A stretch of 64,000 nucleotides of DNA from an uncultured Dorea sp. (lineage in GTDB: Bacteria; Bacillota; Clostridia; Lachnospirales; Lachnospiraceae), in assembly GCA_910585725.1 (NCBI GenBank), contig CAJUFA010000007.1, positions 59,299 to 123,298 on the forward strand. Reading direction: 5' to 3'. The translations under genes and the position numbers were made by a program. The notes below the pieces were generated by a model. It was not told the origin of the DNA. It searched no databases and was given only the letters and a program-made list of their open reading frames with translations. Positions 1 through 8,562 of this stretch are shown here, piece after piece (the first letter of the stretch is position 1; each line of letters begins with the position of its first letter).

Positions 1-621
1 GTATTTGGATTCGGTGGAAGTTTCGTAGCTTCCTGCGATAAGATATTTGATATCATGGCGCTGGGGTTCCTGTGGTTTTTATGCTGTCTTCCGGTCATTA
101 CAATGGGCGCGTCTTCGGCGGCATTATATCATGCCACGGTGAAATGTATCAAACATAACGACGGATATATATCAAAGGAGTTCTTCCGTTCTTTTATGTT
201 GAATCTGAGACAGGGGGTCATGTTGTGGGTACTGGTTGTCTCGGCTACCCTGGCGATGCATCTGAATATCGGGATACTTATGAGGGAGACGGAGGGATAT
301 GCAGGACTATTCTTTATCTGCGTATATGCGCTGGTTTCGGTGTATATTCTGGCGATGGCTCTCTATATGTTCCCGGCATTGTCAAGATATGATATGGGCT
401 GCGTATGGTTGGTTAAGATATCTATGTACATGACTGTTCGTTACTTTGGGACTACCCTGGCGCTTTTTCTGGTATTGATCTGTGTGGGCGCGTTGGTGTG
501 GAAATTCCCTATGGCGATGTTTTTCGTGCCCGGACCGACGATGTTTATCATGTCGGATTTCCTGGAAAGAGTGATCCGGAAGCATGAACCAAAGGTACAG
601 GAGCCGGCGGGACAGGAATAA
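1..621 (+). CDS. DUF624 (YesL-like) membrane protein, 5' end cut off
   Basis: The reading frame is open from the first base, so the true start lies upstream and the visible product is about 206 residues. The start of the visible part reads VFGFGGSFVASCDKIFDIM and runs into a hydrophobic stretch with LWFLCCLPVITMGASSAALY, the signature of the DUF624/YesL family of polytopic membrane proteins. At least four hydrophobic segments are visible. Members of this family usually sit beside ABC importers and glycoside hydrolases for plant polysaccharides, and the next gene, 22 bp on, encodes a GH31 enzyme, which fits. The molecular function of the family is not established. The family call is firm; any role in sugar uptake is inferred from neighbours. 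Confidence 0.8.
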   Translation, partial: VFGFGGSFVASCDKIFDIMALGFLWFLCCLPVITMGASSAALYHATVKCIKHNDGYISKEFFRSFMLNLRQGVMLWVLVVSATLAMHLNIGILMRETEGYAGLFFICVYALVSVYILAMALYMFPALSRYDMGCVWLVKISMYMTVRYFGTTLALFLVLICVGALVWKFPMAMFFVPGPTMFIMSDFLERVIRKHEPKVQEPAGQE

Positions 622-643
622 GAAGAAAAGGGGTTAAGTTAAA

Positions 644-2884
644 ATGAAATTTACGAATGGATTTTGGGCTATGCGGGAAGGTATCGTACCAGCGTATGCG
701 ATAGAGTACGCGAGTCATATGATCAGAGAGAATGAGCTGACAATCTATCTGCCGGCTAAGCATATAGCCGATCGGGGAGATCCGATGAATATTCCCATGC
801 TGACGGTTACGCTGACGAGCCCCATGGAGGGTGTGATAAAGGTATCCGCAGTGCATCATGCAGGCGCACTGGTCAGAGGGCCGTTTGCGGAGATTAAGGA
901 GAATGCTTTGCAGGTGGAAATCAAAGAGACAGAGGATGAACTGACCTATATAAGCGGAAATTTAAGGGCAGTGATCGATAAAAGACCCGGGAATTACAGG
1001 CTTTCCTTATATGATGGCGAGCGTTTCCTGACGGAATCAGGTTACCATAACCTGGCTTATATGCAGGATTGCAATACGGGCAGAAATTATATGATAGAGC
1101 AGCATCTGATCGGGGTGGACGAGTATATATATGGATTGGGGGAACGGTTTACTCCTTTTGTCAAAAACGGCCAGATTGTTGAGATGTGGAACGAGGACGG
1201 CGGGACGGCAAGTGAGATTGCTTATAAAAATATTCCGTTTCATATTACGAATAAAGGGTATGGCGTATTGGTGGACCATGTCGGGGATGTGTCGTACGAG
1301 ATTGCCAGTGAAAAAGTAGAGTGTATTCAGTTCGCCGTAGAAGGCGAACGCCTGGAGTATTTCTTCATATGCGGCGGCAGTCCCATGAAGACGGTGGAAA
1401 AGTATACGAGTCTTACGGGAAAACCGGCGCTCCCTCCGGCGTGGTCTTTTGGATTGTGGCTGACAACATCTTTCAAGCCGCATTATGACGAGGCAACTAC
1501 TTCAGGATATATTCGGGAGATGGCGGAGCGAGGGATTCCGCTGCATGTATTTCACTTTGACGCCTATTGGATGGATGCGTTGGAGTGGTGTAATTACACC
1601 TGGGATCCGAATGTTACGACGGACCCGAAGGGGATGCTGGAGCGATATCATGAGAAGGGACTTCATATCTGTGTATGGATCAATCCTTATATCGCTCAGA
1701 AGTCATATCTGTTTGAGGAAGGAAGAAAGAAAGGTTATCTGCTGAAACGCACAGACGGCGGAGTGTGGCAGACAGATCTGTGGCAGCCGGGAATGGCGGT
1801 CATTGATTTTACCAATCCGAAGGCACGCGCATGGTTTCAGGAGAAGCTAAAGCTTTTGATGGATATGGGGGTAGACTGTTTTAAGACAGATTTTGCCGAG
1901 CGGATTCCGGTAAGGGATATCTTATGGTATGATGGTTCTGATCCGGTGAAGATGCATAATTATTATTCCGTTCTCTATAATCAGTCAGTATTTTCACTGT
2001 TGGAGAGGGAAAGAGGAGAAGGAGATGCGGTTGTCTTTGCCAGATCTTCAAGCATTGGCGGACAGCGGTATCCGGTTCATTGGGGCGGTGATTGTTCGGC
2101 AAGTTATGTATCCATGGCGGAGACCCTGCGGGGCGGTCTGTCTTTATCGCTAAGTGGATATGGGTTCTGGAGTCATGATATCAGCGGTTTTGAGCAGACT
2201 GCGACGCCGGATTTGTATAAGAGGTGGTGCCAGTTTGGTCTGTTAAGCTCCCATAGCCGCCTCCATGGCGCAGATTCTCTGAGGGTGCCGTGGCAGTTTG
2301 ACGAAGAGGCGTGTGAGATACTGAAGGAATTTGTTAATCTGAAATGTCGGCTGATGCCTTATCTTTATGCTATGGCGGTTCAGTCCCATGAGTACGGACG
2401 TCCCATGCTTCGGCCGATGATACTGGAATTTTCTGAGGATTGCGGATGTGATGCATTGGACCGGCAATATATGTTGGGAAACGCGCTTCTGGTGGCGCCG
2501 ATTTTCAAGGAATCAGGAGAAGTGGATTACTATCTTCCTAAGGGCAAGTGGATCAACCTGATCACAGGAGAGAAAAAGGATGGAGGAAGCTGGCAGCATG
2601 AAGTCCATGATTATCATTCACTGCCTCTTATGATCAGGGAGAATACCATCCTTCCGATTGGAAATAACGAAACGTCTACGGTATATAATTATTCCGACAA
2701 GGTAACGTTATTGCTGTCTGAATTCACAGAATGCGGCTGCGCCGTAGCAGAGATACCGGATACGGAAGGAAAAACCGTAATGCGGGTTTATGCAAAGCGC
2801 GAAGGAGATGAGATCAAAGTAGAAGTGGAAGGAGAGGGAGATTATACTATTAAGAACCTGGGAAGCGGTATTGTGAGAGAATAA
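644..2884 (+). CDS. yicI: Alpha-xylosidase, glycoside hydrolase family 31 (YicI-like)
   Basis: The 746-residue product is close to the length of E. coli YicI (772). It should release alpha-linked xylose from the non-reducing end of xyloglucan-type oligosaccharides by a retaining mechanism. The nucleophile motif KTDFAERIP places Asp at residue 416, and the acid/base motif GGDCSASY places Asp at about residue 483; both fit the family. An N-terminal beta-sandwich, a (beta/alpha)8 barrel and C-terminal beta domains are expected. There is no signal peptide, so it acts in the cytoplasm on imported oligosaccharides. A Shine-Dalgarno stretch AAGGGGTTAAG precedes the ATG. It follows the DUF624 gene and probably shares its transcript. 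GH31 also contains alpha-glucosidases; KTDFxERIP favours alpha-xylosidase, but the substrate is not proven. Confidence 0.85.
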   Translation: MKFTNGFWAMREGIVPAYAIEYASHMIRENELTIYLPAKHIADRGDPMNIPMLTVTLTSPMEGVIKVSAVHHAGALVRGPFAEIKENALQVEIKETEDELTYISGNLRAVIDKRPGNYRLSLYDGERFLTESGYHNLAYMQDCNTGRNYMIEQHLIGVDEYIYGLGERFTPFVKNGQIVEMWNEDGGTASEIAYKNIPFHITNKGYGVLVDHVGDVSYEIASEKVECIQFAVEGERLEYFFICGGSPMKTVEKYTSLTGKPALPPAWSFGLWLTTSFKPHYDEATTSGYIREMAERGIPLHVFHFDAYWMDALEWCNYTWDPNVTTDPKGMLERYHEKGLHICVWINPYIAQKSYLFEEGRKKGYLLKRTDGGVWQTDLWQPGMAVIDFTNPKARAWFQEKLKLLMDMGVDCFKTDFAERIPVRDILWYDGSDPVKMHNYYSVLYNQSVFSLLERERGEGDAVVFARSSSIGGQRYPVHWGGDCSASYVSMAETLRGGLSLSLSGYGFWSHDISGFEQTATPDLYKRWCQFGLLSSHSRLHGADSLRVPWQFDEEACEILKEFVNLKCRLMPYLYAMAVQSHEYGRPMLRPMILEFSEDCGCDALDRQYMLGNALLVAPIFKESGEVDYYLPKGKWINLITGEKKDGGSWQHEVHDYHSLPLMIRENTILPIGNNETSTVYNYSDKVTLLLSEFTECGCAVAEIPDTEGKTVMRVYAKREGDEIKVEVEGEGDYTIKNLGSGIVRE

Positions 2885-2913
2885 GCGCCGTTATGTGTAT
2901 AAATCTTGAGGAA

Positions 2914-2968
2914 TAAAAAAAGAAACGCTTTCAGACGTCTGCCTGTTGCTGAAAGCGTTTCTTTTTTT
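2914..2968. terminator. Bidirectional intrinsic terminator
   Basis: A perfect 13-bp stem (GAAACGCTTTCAG at 2922-2934 and its complement at 2949-2961) is flanked by an A tract on the left and a T tract on the right. It can end both the rightward GH31 transcript and the leftward nanK transcript. Confidence 0.9.
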
Positions 2969-2997
2969 GTTTGGACTCTATTCAGAAATTCATTCTG

Positions 2998-3948
2998 TTA
3001 TTCATTTAAGCGCTTAATTAAGTAATATACGGCGCCGATAATCCCTGCGTTATTACCAAGCATGGCGGCGCGAAGATCAAGGTTAGTTCTAAAGTTCGGC
3101 ATTGCATTTTCCATTACTTTGTTACGAAGTTTTGCAATAAATAATTCTTCTTGTACACTGACGCCGCCGCCTATGATAATCAGTTCAGGATTGAATATAT
3201 GAATCAGGCTGACAATTCCGACTGAAATATCATGAATCCAGTCGTCTACGATTCGGGTAATTCCTTCGTTTCCTTTTTTGACGGAATCAAAGATACTTTT
3301 GCCGTTTATCGGATATTTAGATATATGTTCCGGGTCTTTTGTCTCGTAATATTTAATTACCGAATTTACTAAAGCAGTCATAGAAGCGTACTGTTCAAAG
3401 CAGCCTTTATTGCTGCAGGTACATGCGGCGCCATCTTTATGAATAGAGAAATGTCCGATTTCTCCGCCGAACCCGGAGTGGCCGAGTAAGATCTGATCGT
3501 TAACGATGATACCTCCGCCGAGACCGGTACCAATGGTAAGGACGATAACATCTTTTGCGTTTTTGGCGCTTCCCGTCCATTTTTCACCCAAAGCAACGCA
3601 ATTAGCGTCGTTTATAACCGTAACTGGTAAATGATATTTCTTCATAAATGCATCCTTGAGGTTTGAGCCTTCCCAATTACGGATGTTCCCGCCGCTGCCT
3701 GCGACGATTCCGTTTTTTGCATCTATCTGCCCGGTGGCGGATATTCCGATTCCATAAAGATCATCCGGTCTTATATTATTCTTATTTAAAAATATTTCGG
3801 ATTCTTTTAAGACGGTTTGCAGGATCGGAGTGTCATAATGATCGAAAGCAACCGGCGCTTCGCCGGAGATCAAAAGACTTCCGGTCTCGTCTACTATTCC
3901 CATTTTAACGGCGGTACCGCCGATATCTATTCCTAAATATTTATTCAT
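2998..3948 (-). CDS. nanK: ROK-family kinase, probable N-acetylmannosamine kinase
   Basis: This 316-residue ROK (repressor, ORF, kinase) protein should phosphorylate N-acetylmannosamine at O6 with ATP to give ManNAc-6-phosphate, the substrate of NanE. The phosphate motif DIGGT lies at residues 8-12, the catalytic-base Asp at 114 in INDANC, and the ROK zinc site is intact (His166, Cys176, Cys178, Cys183). There is no N-terminal helix-turn-helix, so it is a kinase and not a ROK repressor. It is the last gene of the leftward sialic acid operon and its start overlaps the end of nanE by 8 bp, indicating translational coupling. Glucokinase activity is the main alternative, as ROK kinases are hard to tell apart by sequence; the context strongly favours NanK. 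Confidence 0.87.
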   Translation of the reverse strand: MNKYLGIDIGGTAVKMGIVDETGSLLISGEAPVAFDHYDTPILQTVLKESEIFLNKNNIRPDDLYGIGISATGQIDAKNGIVAGSGGNIRNWEGSNLKDAFMKKYHLPVTVINDANCVALGEKWTGSAKNAKDVIVLTIGTGLGGGIIVNDQILLGHSGFGGEIGHFSIHKDGAACTCSNKGCFEQYASMTALVNSVIKYYETKDPEHISKYPINGKSIFDSVKKGNEGITRIVDDWIHDISVGIVSLIHIFNPELIIIGGGVSVQEELFIAKLRNKVMENAMPNFRTNLDLRAAMLGNNAGIIGAVYYLIKRLNE

Positions 3949-4654
3949 GTTCGTATTCCTTAACTTTGTTTATAAATCGGGCGGCAATTTCAAGGGGGCG
4001 GGTAATGGCGCCGCCTACAACAACGGCAAAGGCGCCGGCCTCCAGCATCTGTACCGCCTGGTCGGGAGTATGCACCTTTCCTTCTGCGATGACCGGAATA
4101 TCCAGATCTTCGCTGAGTCTGCGGACGAGCTCTGTATCAGGTCCGTCCTTTTTCGGAGAATAGTCTGTATATCCGCTTAAGGTTGTACCCACGAAGTCAA
4201 CGCCGCATTTCCAGGCATTTACCCCTTCTTCATAGGTAGATATATCTGCCATAAGGATGATGTCAGGGTATTTCTCTTTAATCTGTGAGATAAATTCATT
4301 GATTGTGGTTCCGTCGCCGCGGCTTCGCATGGTACAGTCGAGGGCGACGATATCGGCGTCTGCCGCCGCAAGCTCGTCGATTTCTTTCATAGTAGGAGTG
4401 ATGTAGGAATCATACCCTTCATAATTGATCTTAATAATTCCGATGACGGGCAGTCCGGTCTCTTCCTTTATTGCGGTCACATCGCGGATACTGCTTGTCC
4501 GGATGCACGGAGAACCTGCTTCTTTCGCGGCTCTTGCCATCAGATACATGACGGATTTTTCCGGCACGTACAAAGGCTCTCCGGGTAAAGCCTGGCAGGA
4601 CACGATTATCTGTCCCTTTATCCGGTTTAAAATTTCACTTTTTGTATATTTCAT
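3941..4654 (-). CDS. nanE: N-acetylmannosamine-6-phosphate 2-epimerase
   Basis: The 237-residue protein is a TIM-barrel NanE. It converts ManNAc-6-phosphate to GlcNAc-6-phosphate, which then enters amino sugar catabolism. The N-terminal GQIIVSCQALPGEPLY, the central GIIKINYEGYDSYITPT with the conserved Lys, and the late VIAEGKVHTPDQA are typical of the family, and the length matches. The gene sits between the YhcH-like gene (2-bp gap upstream) and nanK (8-bp overlap downstream). Its Shine-Dalgarno sequence overlaps the end of the preceding gene, so the three are translated as a block. Confidence 0.95.
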   Translation of the reverse strand: MKYTKSEILNRIKGQIIVSCQALPGEPLYVPEKSVMYLMARAAKEAGSPCIRTSSIRDVTAIKEETGLPVIGIIKINYEGYDSYITPTMKEIDELAAADADIVALDCTMRSRGDGTTINEFISQIKEKYPDIILMADISTYEEGVNAWKCGVDFVGTTLSGYTDYSPKKDGPDTELVRRLSEDLDIPVIAEGKVHTPDQAVQMLEAGAFAVVVGGAITRPLEIAARFINKVKEYEHE

Positions 4655-4656
4655 AA

Positions 4657-5115
4657 CTATTCCTCCGTTTTAATTTTAAATACGATTTTTTTGACGTCTG
4701 CCGGACAGTCCTTCATCATCGCTACTTTATGAGCGTCGCTGGGGAAGCAGACCATAAACTGGCCGGGTTTTAGCTCATAGCATCCGTCCGCGTCGCCCTT
4801 TAGGAATGCAATGTCTTTATCCGGCGCGTACGGTACTTCAGAGGTTAACGAGCAGATATCAGATGTTGCGATCCGCTCTACGCCGCTGACAATGAAGTGC
4901 AGATCGATATAATTGCGATGTGCTTCATATAGACACTGATCTTCGGGTTTTGAAGTAAAGGTAACAAGATTACAGAACAGCCGGTCTCCGTCAAGGACGA
5001 CATGAGGGGAGGGAAGCGTCCGGTCCTCCGGCAGGCTGTCCAGGTAATTAAGCGCCTGATACAGGGCAGGAAAATATTTATAATTATCCTTGTTTTTTAA
5101 AGAATCAAAAATCAT
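4657..5115 (-). CDS. YhcH/YjgK/YiaL (DUF386) family protein, probable sialic acid anomerase
   Basis: This 152-residue cupin-like protein belongs to the YhcH/YjgK/YiaL family. Visible family features are YIDLHFIVSGVERI in the centre and PGQFMVCFPSDAHKVAM near the C-terminus, with His residues placed to bind a metal. In E. coli the family member NanQ (YhcH) speeds the opening and anomerisation of N-acetylneuraminate so that the lyase receives its preferred form. The gene lies second in the leftward nan operon between the SGNH esterase and nanE, and an equivalent gene occurs in the R. gnavus sialic acid cluster. The family call is firm; the anomerase role is inferred from context. Confidence 0.8.
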   Translation of the reverse strand: MIFDSLKNKDNYKYFPALYQALNYLDSLPEDRTLPSPHVVLDGDRLFCNLVTFTSKPEDQCLYEAHRNYIDLHFIVSGVERIATSDICSLTSEVPYAPDKDIAFLKGDADGCYELKPGQFMVCFPSDAHKVAMMKDCPADVKKIVFKIKTEE

Positions 5116-5130
5116 AAGTGCCTCCTTTGA

Positions 5131-5841
5131 TTAGATTAGAATATGGTGTTGTTTTAGTGTGTTTTTCAGAACGGAACTCATCAGAGAGTATCCATTTGCA
5201 TTGGGATGAAGACCGTCATAGGTTATACCGTCCAGCAGACGATCCGTTCCTGGATACGACGCTGCGGAATAATAATCCAGGAAAATGAGATCCTCTTTTT
5301 TGGCCGTCTCTTCCAACCATTGATTCAGATCATGAATAAAGCGCTTCCGGTCCGCTTCATGCAGAGAAACTTTTATACATATCGGAAGAAGCGAGGCCAG
5401 AATCAATGTGGTGGAAGAATCTTTTGCTTTTCGGATGATTTCCTTGATGTTTGTCTGTGCGTTGCACAGGACTTCATTATACGGGCGCGGAGGAATCAAT
5501 TTCCAATAATCGCCTTCCAGATCTATGGTATCGTTTACCCCTATCCCCATTATACAATATCGGGGATTCAATTGCAGAGCGTCGACAAAAAAGCGTTTGT
5601 TGAGATACGTCGTGGTGTCGCCTTCGATCCCCCTGTTGATCAGAAGCTGCCCTGGTTCATCAAAATAGGCGGTTAATTCCCAATACTGCGTGATAGAGTC
5701 GCCGATGAAAAGAAAATCGGGCCTGCGGCCGGTACGGACAATAGAGTGATTCTTGATATCATACTCTTTGCGCTTCCGGTCTGCCGCAACTGTTTCTGAA
5801 AAGTACCCCAGTTTTTGATATGCGTCACTATTTCCCGGCAT
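5131..5841 (-). CDS. SGNH/GDSL hydrolase, candidate sialate O-acetylesterase
   Basis: The 236-residue product is a SGNH-fold esterase. Block I is FIGDSIT with the nucleophile Ser at residue 49, block III is GIGVNDT, and the C-terminal block V is DGLHPNANGY with the catalytic Asp and His three apart. There is no signal peptide, so it is probably cytoplasmic. It is the first gene of the leftward nan operon, with a GGAGG site 7 nt before the ATG. In that position it most likely removes O-acetyl groups from imported sialic acid so that the oxidoreductase or lyase can act. A GDSL protein holds the same place in the R. gnavus locus. Fold and catalytic residues are clear from sequence; the sialate substrate is inferred. 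Confidence 0.75.
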   Translation of the reverse strand: MPGNSDAYQKLGYFSETVAADRKRKEYDIKNHSIVRTGRRPDFLFIGDSITQYWELTAYFDEPGQLLINRGIEGDTTTYLNKRFFVDALQLNPRYCIMGIGVNDTIDLEGDYWKLIPPRPYNEVLCNAQTNIKEIIRKAKDSSTTLILASLLPICIKVSLHEADRKRFIHDLNQWLEETAKKEDLIFLDYYSAASYPGTDRLLDGITYDGLHPNANGYSLMSSVLKNTLKQHHILI

Positions 5842-5879
5842 TTTTATACCTCCTTTATCCGAGAGTGTTTATTGTCTTC

Positions 5880-5937
5880 ATTATATGACACAGAATGCAA
5901 AAAAAAAATATACGCGAGCTCTAAAAATAGCATAATA
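5880..5937 (-). promoter_or_regulatory. Leftward nan promoter with candidate AraC operator
   Basis: On the minus strand a TATAAT -10 box lies at 5885-5880, about 40 bp before the SGNH esterase start, but no good -35 hexamer sits at the right distance; only a T-run is present. A 12-bp element TATTATGCTATT (5937-5926, minus strand) lies upstream, where an activator would bind. A weak -35 with an upstream box is typical of AraC-activated promoters. The same 12-mer recurs at 6892 (one mismatch) and at 7053. Confidence 0.5.
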
Positions 5938-5940
5938 GGA

Positions 5941-5970
5941 TTGAAATATAAGAAAATTATAAGGTATAAT
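5941..5970 (+). promoter_or_regulatory. Promoter of the AraC regulator gene
   Basis: TTGAAA at 5941-5946 and TATAAT at 5965-5970 are separated by 18 bp and lie 44 bp before the regulator ATG. The candidate operator at 5926-5937 ends 3 bp before the -35 box, so one site could serve both divergent promoters. Confidence 0.65.
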
Positions 5971-6014
5971 ATTAATAAGGAACCGTTCTTAAGTTCGTAT
6001 AAGGAGGTAAAGGA

Positions 6015-6881
6015 ATGAGCAGTGTTGTTGATAATGTGAGATTTAATTTTCTGTATATTGATACATATTCATTTGGAAGAAACTGGGTCTTCCCGGAGAG
6101 TATGATTCCGTATAATATGCTTCGTTATATAGAATCAGGAGTCGGAACGTTCTTTATAGACGACGAGGAGGTTGTCGTTCGTAAGGACCAGATCATTTAT
6201 ATTCCGATGGGGAGCAGATTGTCCTGTTACGCCATGGAAGATAATTTTTCCTTTACCAGTATTCGGTTTACTACGTCCGTATATTTTGAGGGCGGAGACT
6301 TTCTTTCAGATTATTATGGGATTCGGAAAGTTATGGTATGTAAGGAAGTGAAGACGTATTTTCAGCAGATCTATCGATGGGTAAAAGAAGACAGTCCGGC
6401 GAAAATGTATTTCGTGAGAGGATATCTTGAAATTCTGATCGGTACTCTGATCTCTAAGATGAGCACAAAAGAGAATTGTAAGGAGGAACTCCAGATCACG
6501 GATGATAAATATAAGCTGGAAAAGATCAGGAGGCGGATACGGAGGGTAAGCAATAAGGTAGATCCCCGGATTCAGGTTGTGATGGATTATGTTGTACTTC
6601 ATCCGGCAGAAAAATATACTCCGCAGAGTATGGCGGATATGGCGGAGCTGAGTAAACAGAGGTTTAGCTGCCTGTTTAAAGAACAGGTCGGAAAGTCTCC
6701 GATGGCGTACATCAAGGAGCTTAAACTGACGACGGCGGCAAGAAAATTGCTGGTGTGCAACGAGACTGTCAGTGAGATTGCCTATGAGGTAGGATATGAG
6801 GATCCGAACTACTTTATCAGAGAATTTAAGTCTGCTTTTGGCTATACGCCCAACCAATATCGGAAAGCGGCGAAGGAGTAG
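6015..6881 (+). CDS. AraC-family transcriptional regulator of the sialic acid locus
   Basis: The 288-residue protein has an N-terminal cupin-type sensing domain (about residues 1-140; VVRKDQIIYIPMGSRLSCY is typical) and a C-terminal double helix-turn-helix (about 190-286). The second half of the HTH region reads VSEIAYEVGYEDPNYFIREF and ends in FGYTPNQYRK. The start is supported by TAAGGAGGTAAAGGA just before the ATG. The gene lies between the leftward nan operon and the rightward transporter operon, and an AraC gene holds the same place in the R. gnavus cluster. It probably responds to a sialic acid derivative and controls both operons through the repeated 12-bp element. The family call is certain; the ligand and sites are inferred. 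Confidence 0.88.
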   Translation: MSSVVDNVRFNFLYIDTYSFGRNWVFPESMIPYNMLRYIESGVGTFFIDDEEVVVRKDQIIYIPMGSRLSCYAMEDNFSFTSIRFTTSVYFEGGDFLSDYYGIRKVMVCKEVKTYFQQIYRWVKEDSPAKMYFVRGYLEILIGTLISKMSTKENCKEELQITDDKYKLEKIRRRIRRVSNKVDPRIQVVMDYVVLHPAEKYTPQSMADMAELSKQRFSCLFKEQVGKSPMAYIKELKLTTAARKLLVCNETVSEIAYEVGYEDPNYFIREFKSAFGYTPNQYRKAAKE

Positions 6882-6891
6882 ATATTGAGTG

Positions 6892-6903
6892 TATTGTGCT
6901 ATT
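6892..6903 (+). promoter_or_regulatory. Candidate AraC operator, copy 2
   Basis: TATTGTGCTATT differs at one base from the copies at 5926-5937 (minus strand) and 7053-7064. It lies 10 bp after the regulator stop codon and 161 bp upstream of copy 3, so paired binding with looping is possible. Confidence 0.45.
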
Positions 6904-6954
6904 AATAGGCTTATTTGTCAGAATTGTTATAAAAAAATCAAATTTTAGAAAAAA

Positions 6955-7012
6955 TAAGAGGGGCGTATGTCCGTATATAACGGGCTGCGTCTTCCTTTTT
7001 TGTTCTTTTTTT
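6955..7012 (+). terminator. Probable terminator after the AraC gene
   Basis: An imperfect stem built around CCGT-ATATA-ACGG with G-rich and C-rich outer arms is followed by two T tracts. It would separate the regulator transcript from the transporter operon. Confidence 0.5.
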
Positions 7013-7052
7013 GAGGAAAATAGGATGAAATCAGAGGTTTAAACTATAGGCG

Positions 7053-7064
7053 TATTATGCTATT
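7053..7064 (+). promoter_or_regulatory. Candidate AraC operator, copy 3, at the transporter promoter
   Basis: TATTATGCTATT is identical to the reverse complement of 5926-5937. It lies 95 bp before the binding-protein start. A possible promoter (TTTAAA at 7038-7043, 17 bp, TATTAT at 7061-7066) overlaps it, but the transcription start cannot be fixed by eye. Confidence 0.45.
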
Positions 7065-7158
7065 ATTGAGATTTCTTACTGTAGAAATACACAAAAAAAT
7101 GTCGTAAAATCTATCTCAGCAAAGCAAAAACGACAAAAGATACAAAGGAGGTAACTTT

Positions 7159-8496
7159 ATGAGAAAGAAAACGTTGAGTGTTTTGTTAACGGCGCTTATG
7201 GTAGTATCAATGGCTGCAGGATGCGGAAAAGATTCGGGAGGAGCAGGGGGAAGCTCGGAAAATGACGGAGAACTGAAAGGCGATATTACATTCTGGCATT
7301 CCTTTACACAAGGAGGACGAATGGACGTAATCCAGGAGGCGGCGGAAAAGTTTATGGAGGAGAATCCAGATGTGAATATTACGATCGAGACATTCTCCTG
7401 GGGAGATTTCTACACGAAATGGACAACCGGCCTGGCGTCAGGAAATGTGCCGGATATGAGTACGGCGTTACCTGGTCACGTAGTTGAGATGATGGACGCG
7501 GAAGCGGTGATCCCGGTTGACGATGTGATCGACGATATCGGAAGAGAACGTTTCGCAGAAGCAGCATTGTCCGAGGGAGAGAGAGACGGCGAGTGTTACT
7601 CCTTACCCCTGTATTCACATGCGCAGGTGATGTGGTACAGAAAGGATCTGCTGGAAGAAGCGAATCTGGAAGTGCCGACAACATGGGAAGAATTTGCGGA
7701 AGCGGCAAAGACATTGACAAAAGACGGCGTATACGGACGTTCCTTCCCTTGCGGTTCCGGCGATCTGATGGCTACGAGGTTCCTTAACTTCTATGTAAGA
7801 AGCGGCGGCGGAAGCCTTCTGACAGACGATCTCAAAGCAGATCTGACAAGCGATATTGCTATCGAAGGAATCAAATACTGGCTGGATATTTATGAAAACT
7901 GCTCGCCGAAGGATTCGGTGAACTATGCCGTACTTGACCAGGCGAATCTGTATTATCAGGGAAAGACAGCCTTTGACTTTAACAGCGGATTCCATATCTC
8001 AGGCGTAGAGACGAACTCTCCGGATCTGGTTGACAGCATTGACTGTGCGCCGCTTCCAAGATTGAATAAGGATGATCCGGTCTATGGCGCGGAGACGTCC
8101 AACATTCCTATGGTAATCTGGTCTAATTCCGAGCATCCGGAGATCTGTAAGGCATTTATAGAGACCCTGTATGAGGATGAGAGATATACGGATTTCCTGG
8201 CGGCTACGCCGGTGGGAATGCTTCCGTCCATTACAGGAATCTCAGATACAGAGAAATATCAGTCTAACGAGATCGTGCAGAAGTTCTCCAATGCGGAGCA
8301 GGTTATCTCAGAAGCAGTAGAGCTCTCCGCCGCGATCGGGTTTGAGCATGGTCCAAGCGTGGAGGCAGGTCTATTGACATCTCAGGGCATTATAGAAGAG
8401 ATGTTCCAGGATATTATAACAAATGGTACTGATGTAGAAAAAGCGGCTAAGGCAGCCGAAGAAAAGATGAACGAGGTATTTGAATCCGTTCAATAG
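7159..8496 (+). CDS. Sialic acid-type ABC importer, lipoprotein substrate-binding subunit
   Basis: The 445-residue protein is an extracellular solute-binding protein of the carbohydrate-uptake family 1. It begins with a lipoprotein signal (hydrophobic residues 5-20, lipobox MAAGC with Cys22), a Gly/Ser-rich linker, then the mature domain with FWHSFTQGG and YSLPLYSHAQVMWYRKDLL, typical of the family. AAAGGAGG precedes the ATG. Two permease genes follow but no dedicated ATPase, so a shared MsmX/UgpC-type ATPase elsewhere must drive the importer. In the R. gnavus locus the equivalent transporter (SatABC) takes up 2,7-anhydro-Neu5Ac; this one stands next to the same oxidoreductase type, so the same ligand is likely but unproven. 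Confidence 0.82.
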   Translation: MRKKTLSVLLTALMVVSMAAGCGKDSGGAGGSSENDGELKGDITFWHSFTQGGRMDVIQEAAEKFMEENPDVNITIETFSWGDFYTKWTTGLASGNVPDMSTALPGHVVEMMDAEAVIPVDDVIDDIGRERFAEAALSEGERDGECYSLPLYSHAQVMWYRKDLLEEANLEVPTTWEEFAEAAKTLTKDGVYGRSFPCGSGDLMATRFLNFYVRSGGGSLLTDDLKADLTSDIAIEGIKYWLDIYENCSPKDSVNYAVLDQANLYYQGKTAFDFNSGFHISGVETNSPDLVDSIDCAPLPRLNKDDPVYGAETSNIPMVIWSNSEHPEICKAFIETLYEDERYTDFLAATPVGMLPSITGISDTEKYQSNEIVQKFSNAEQVISEAVELSAAIGFEHGPSVEAGLLTSQGIIEEMFQDIITNGTDVEKAAKAAEEKMNEVFESVQ

Positions 8497-8503
8497 TGTT
8501 TTT

Positions 8504-8542
8504 GAGCCGCCCTGTATGTGAACTATGGCGGGGCGGCCTTTT
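8504..8542 (+). terminator. Hairpin between binding-protein and permease genes
   Basis: GCCGCCC (8506-8512) pairs with GGGCGGC (8531-8537), followed by only TTTT. It probably acts as a partial terminator or mRNA-stabilising stem that keeps the binding protein more abundant than the permeases. Confidence 0.6.
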
Positions 8543-8562
8543 AAGAAAGGTGGAAGTCGCGA

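Noticed and set aside
2949..2962. CcpA cre-like site TGAAAGCGTTTC
   Set aside because: It forms one arm of a perfect terminator stem between convergent genes, far from any promoter; the resemblance is likely chance.
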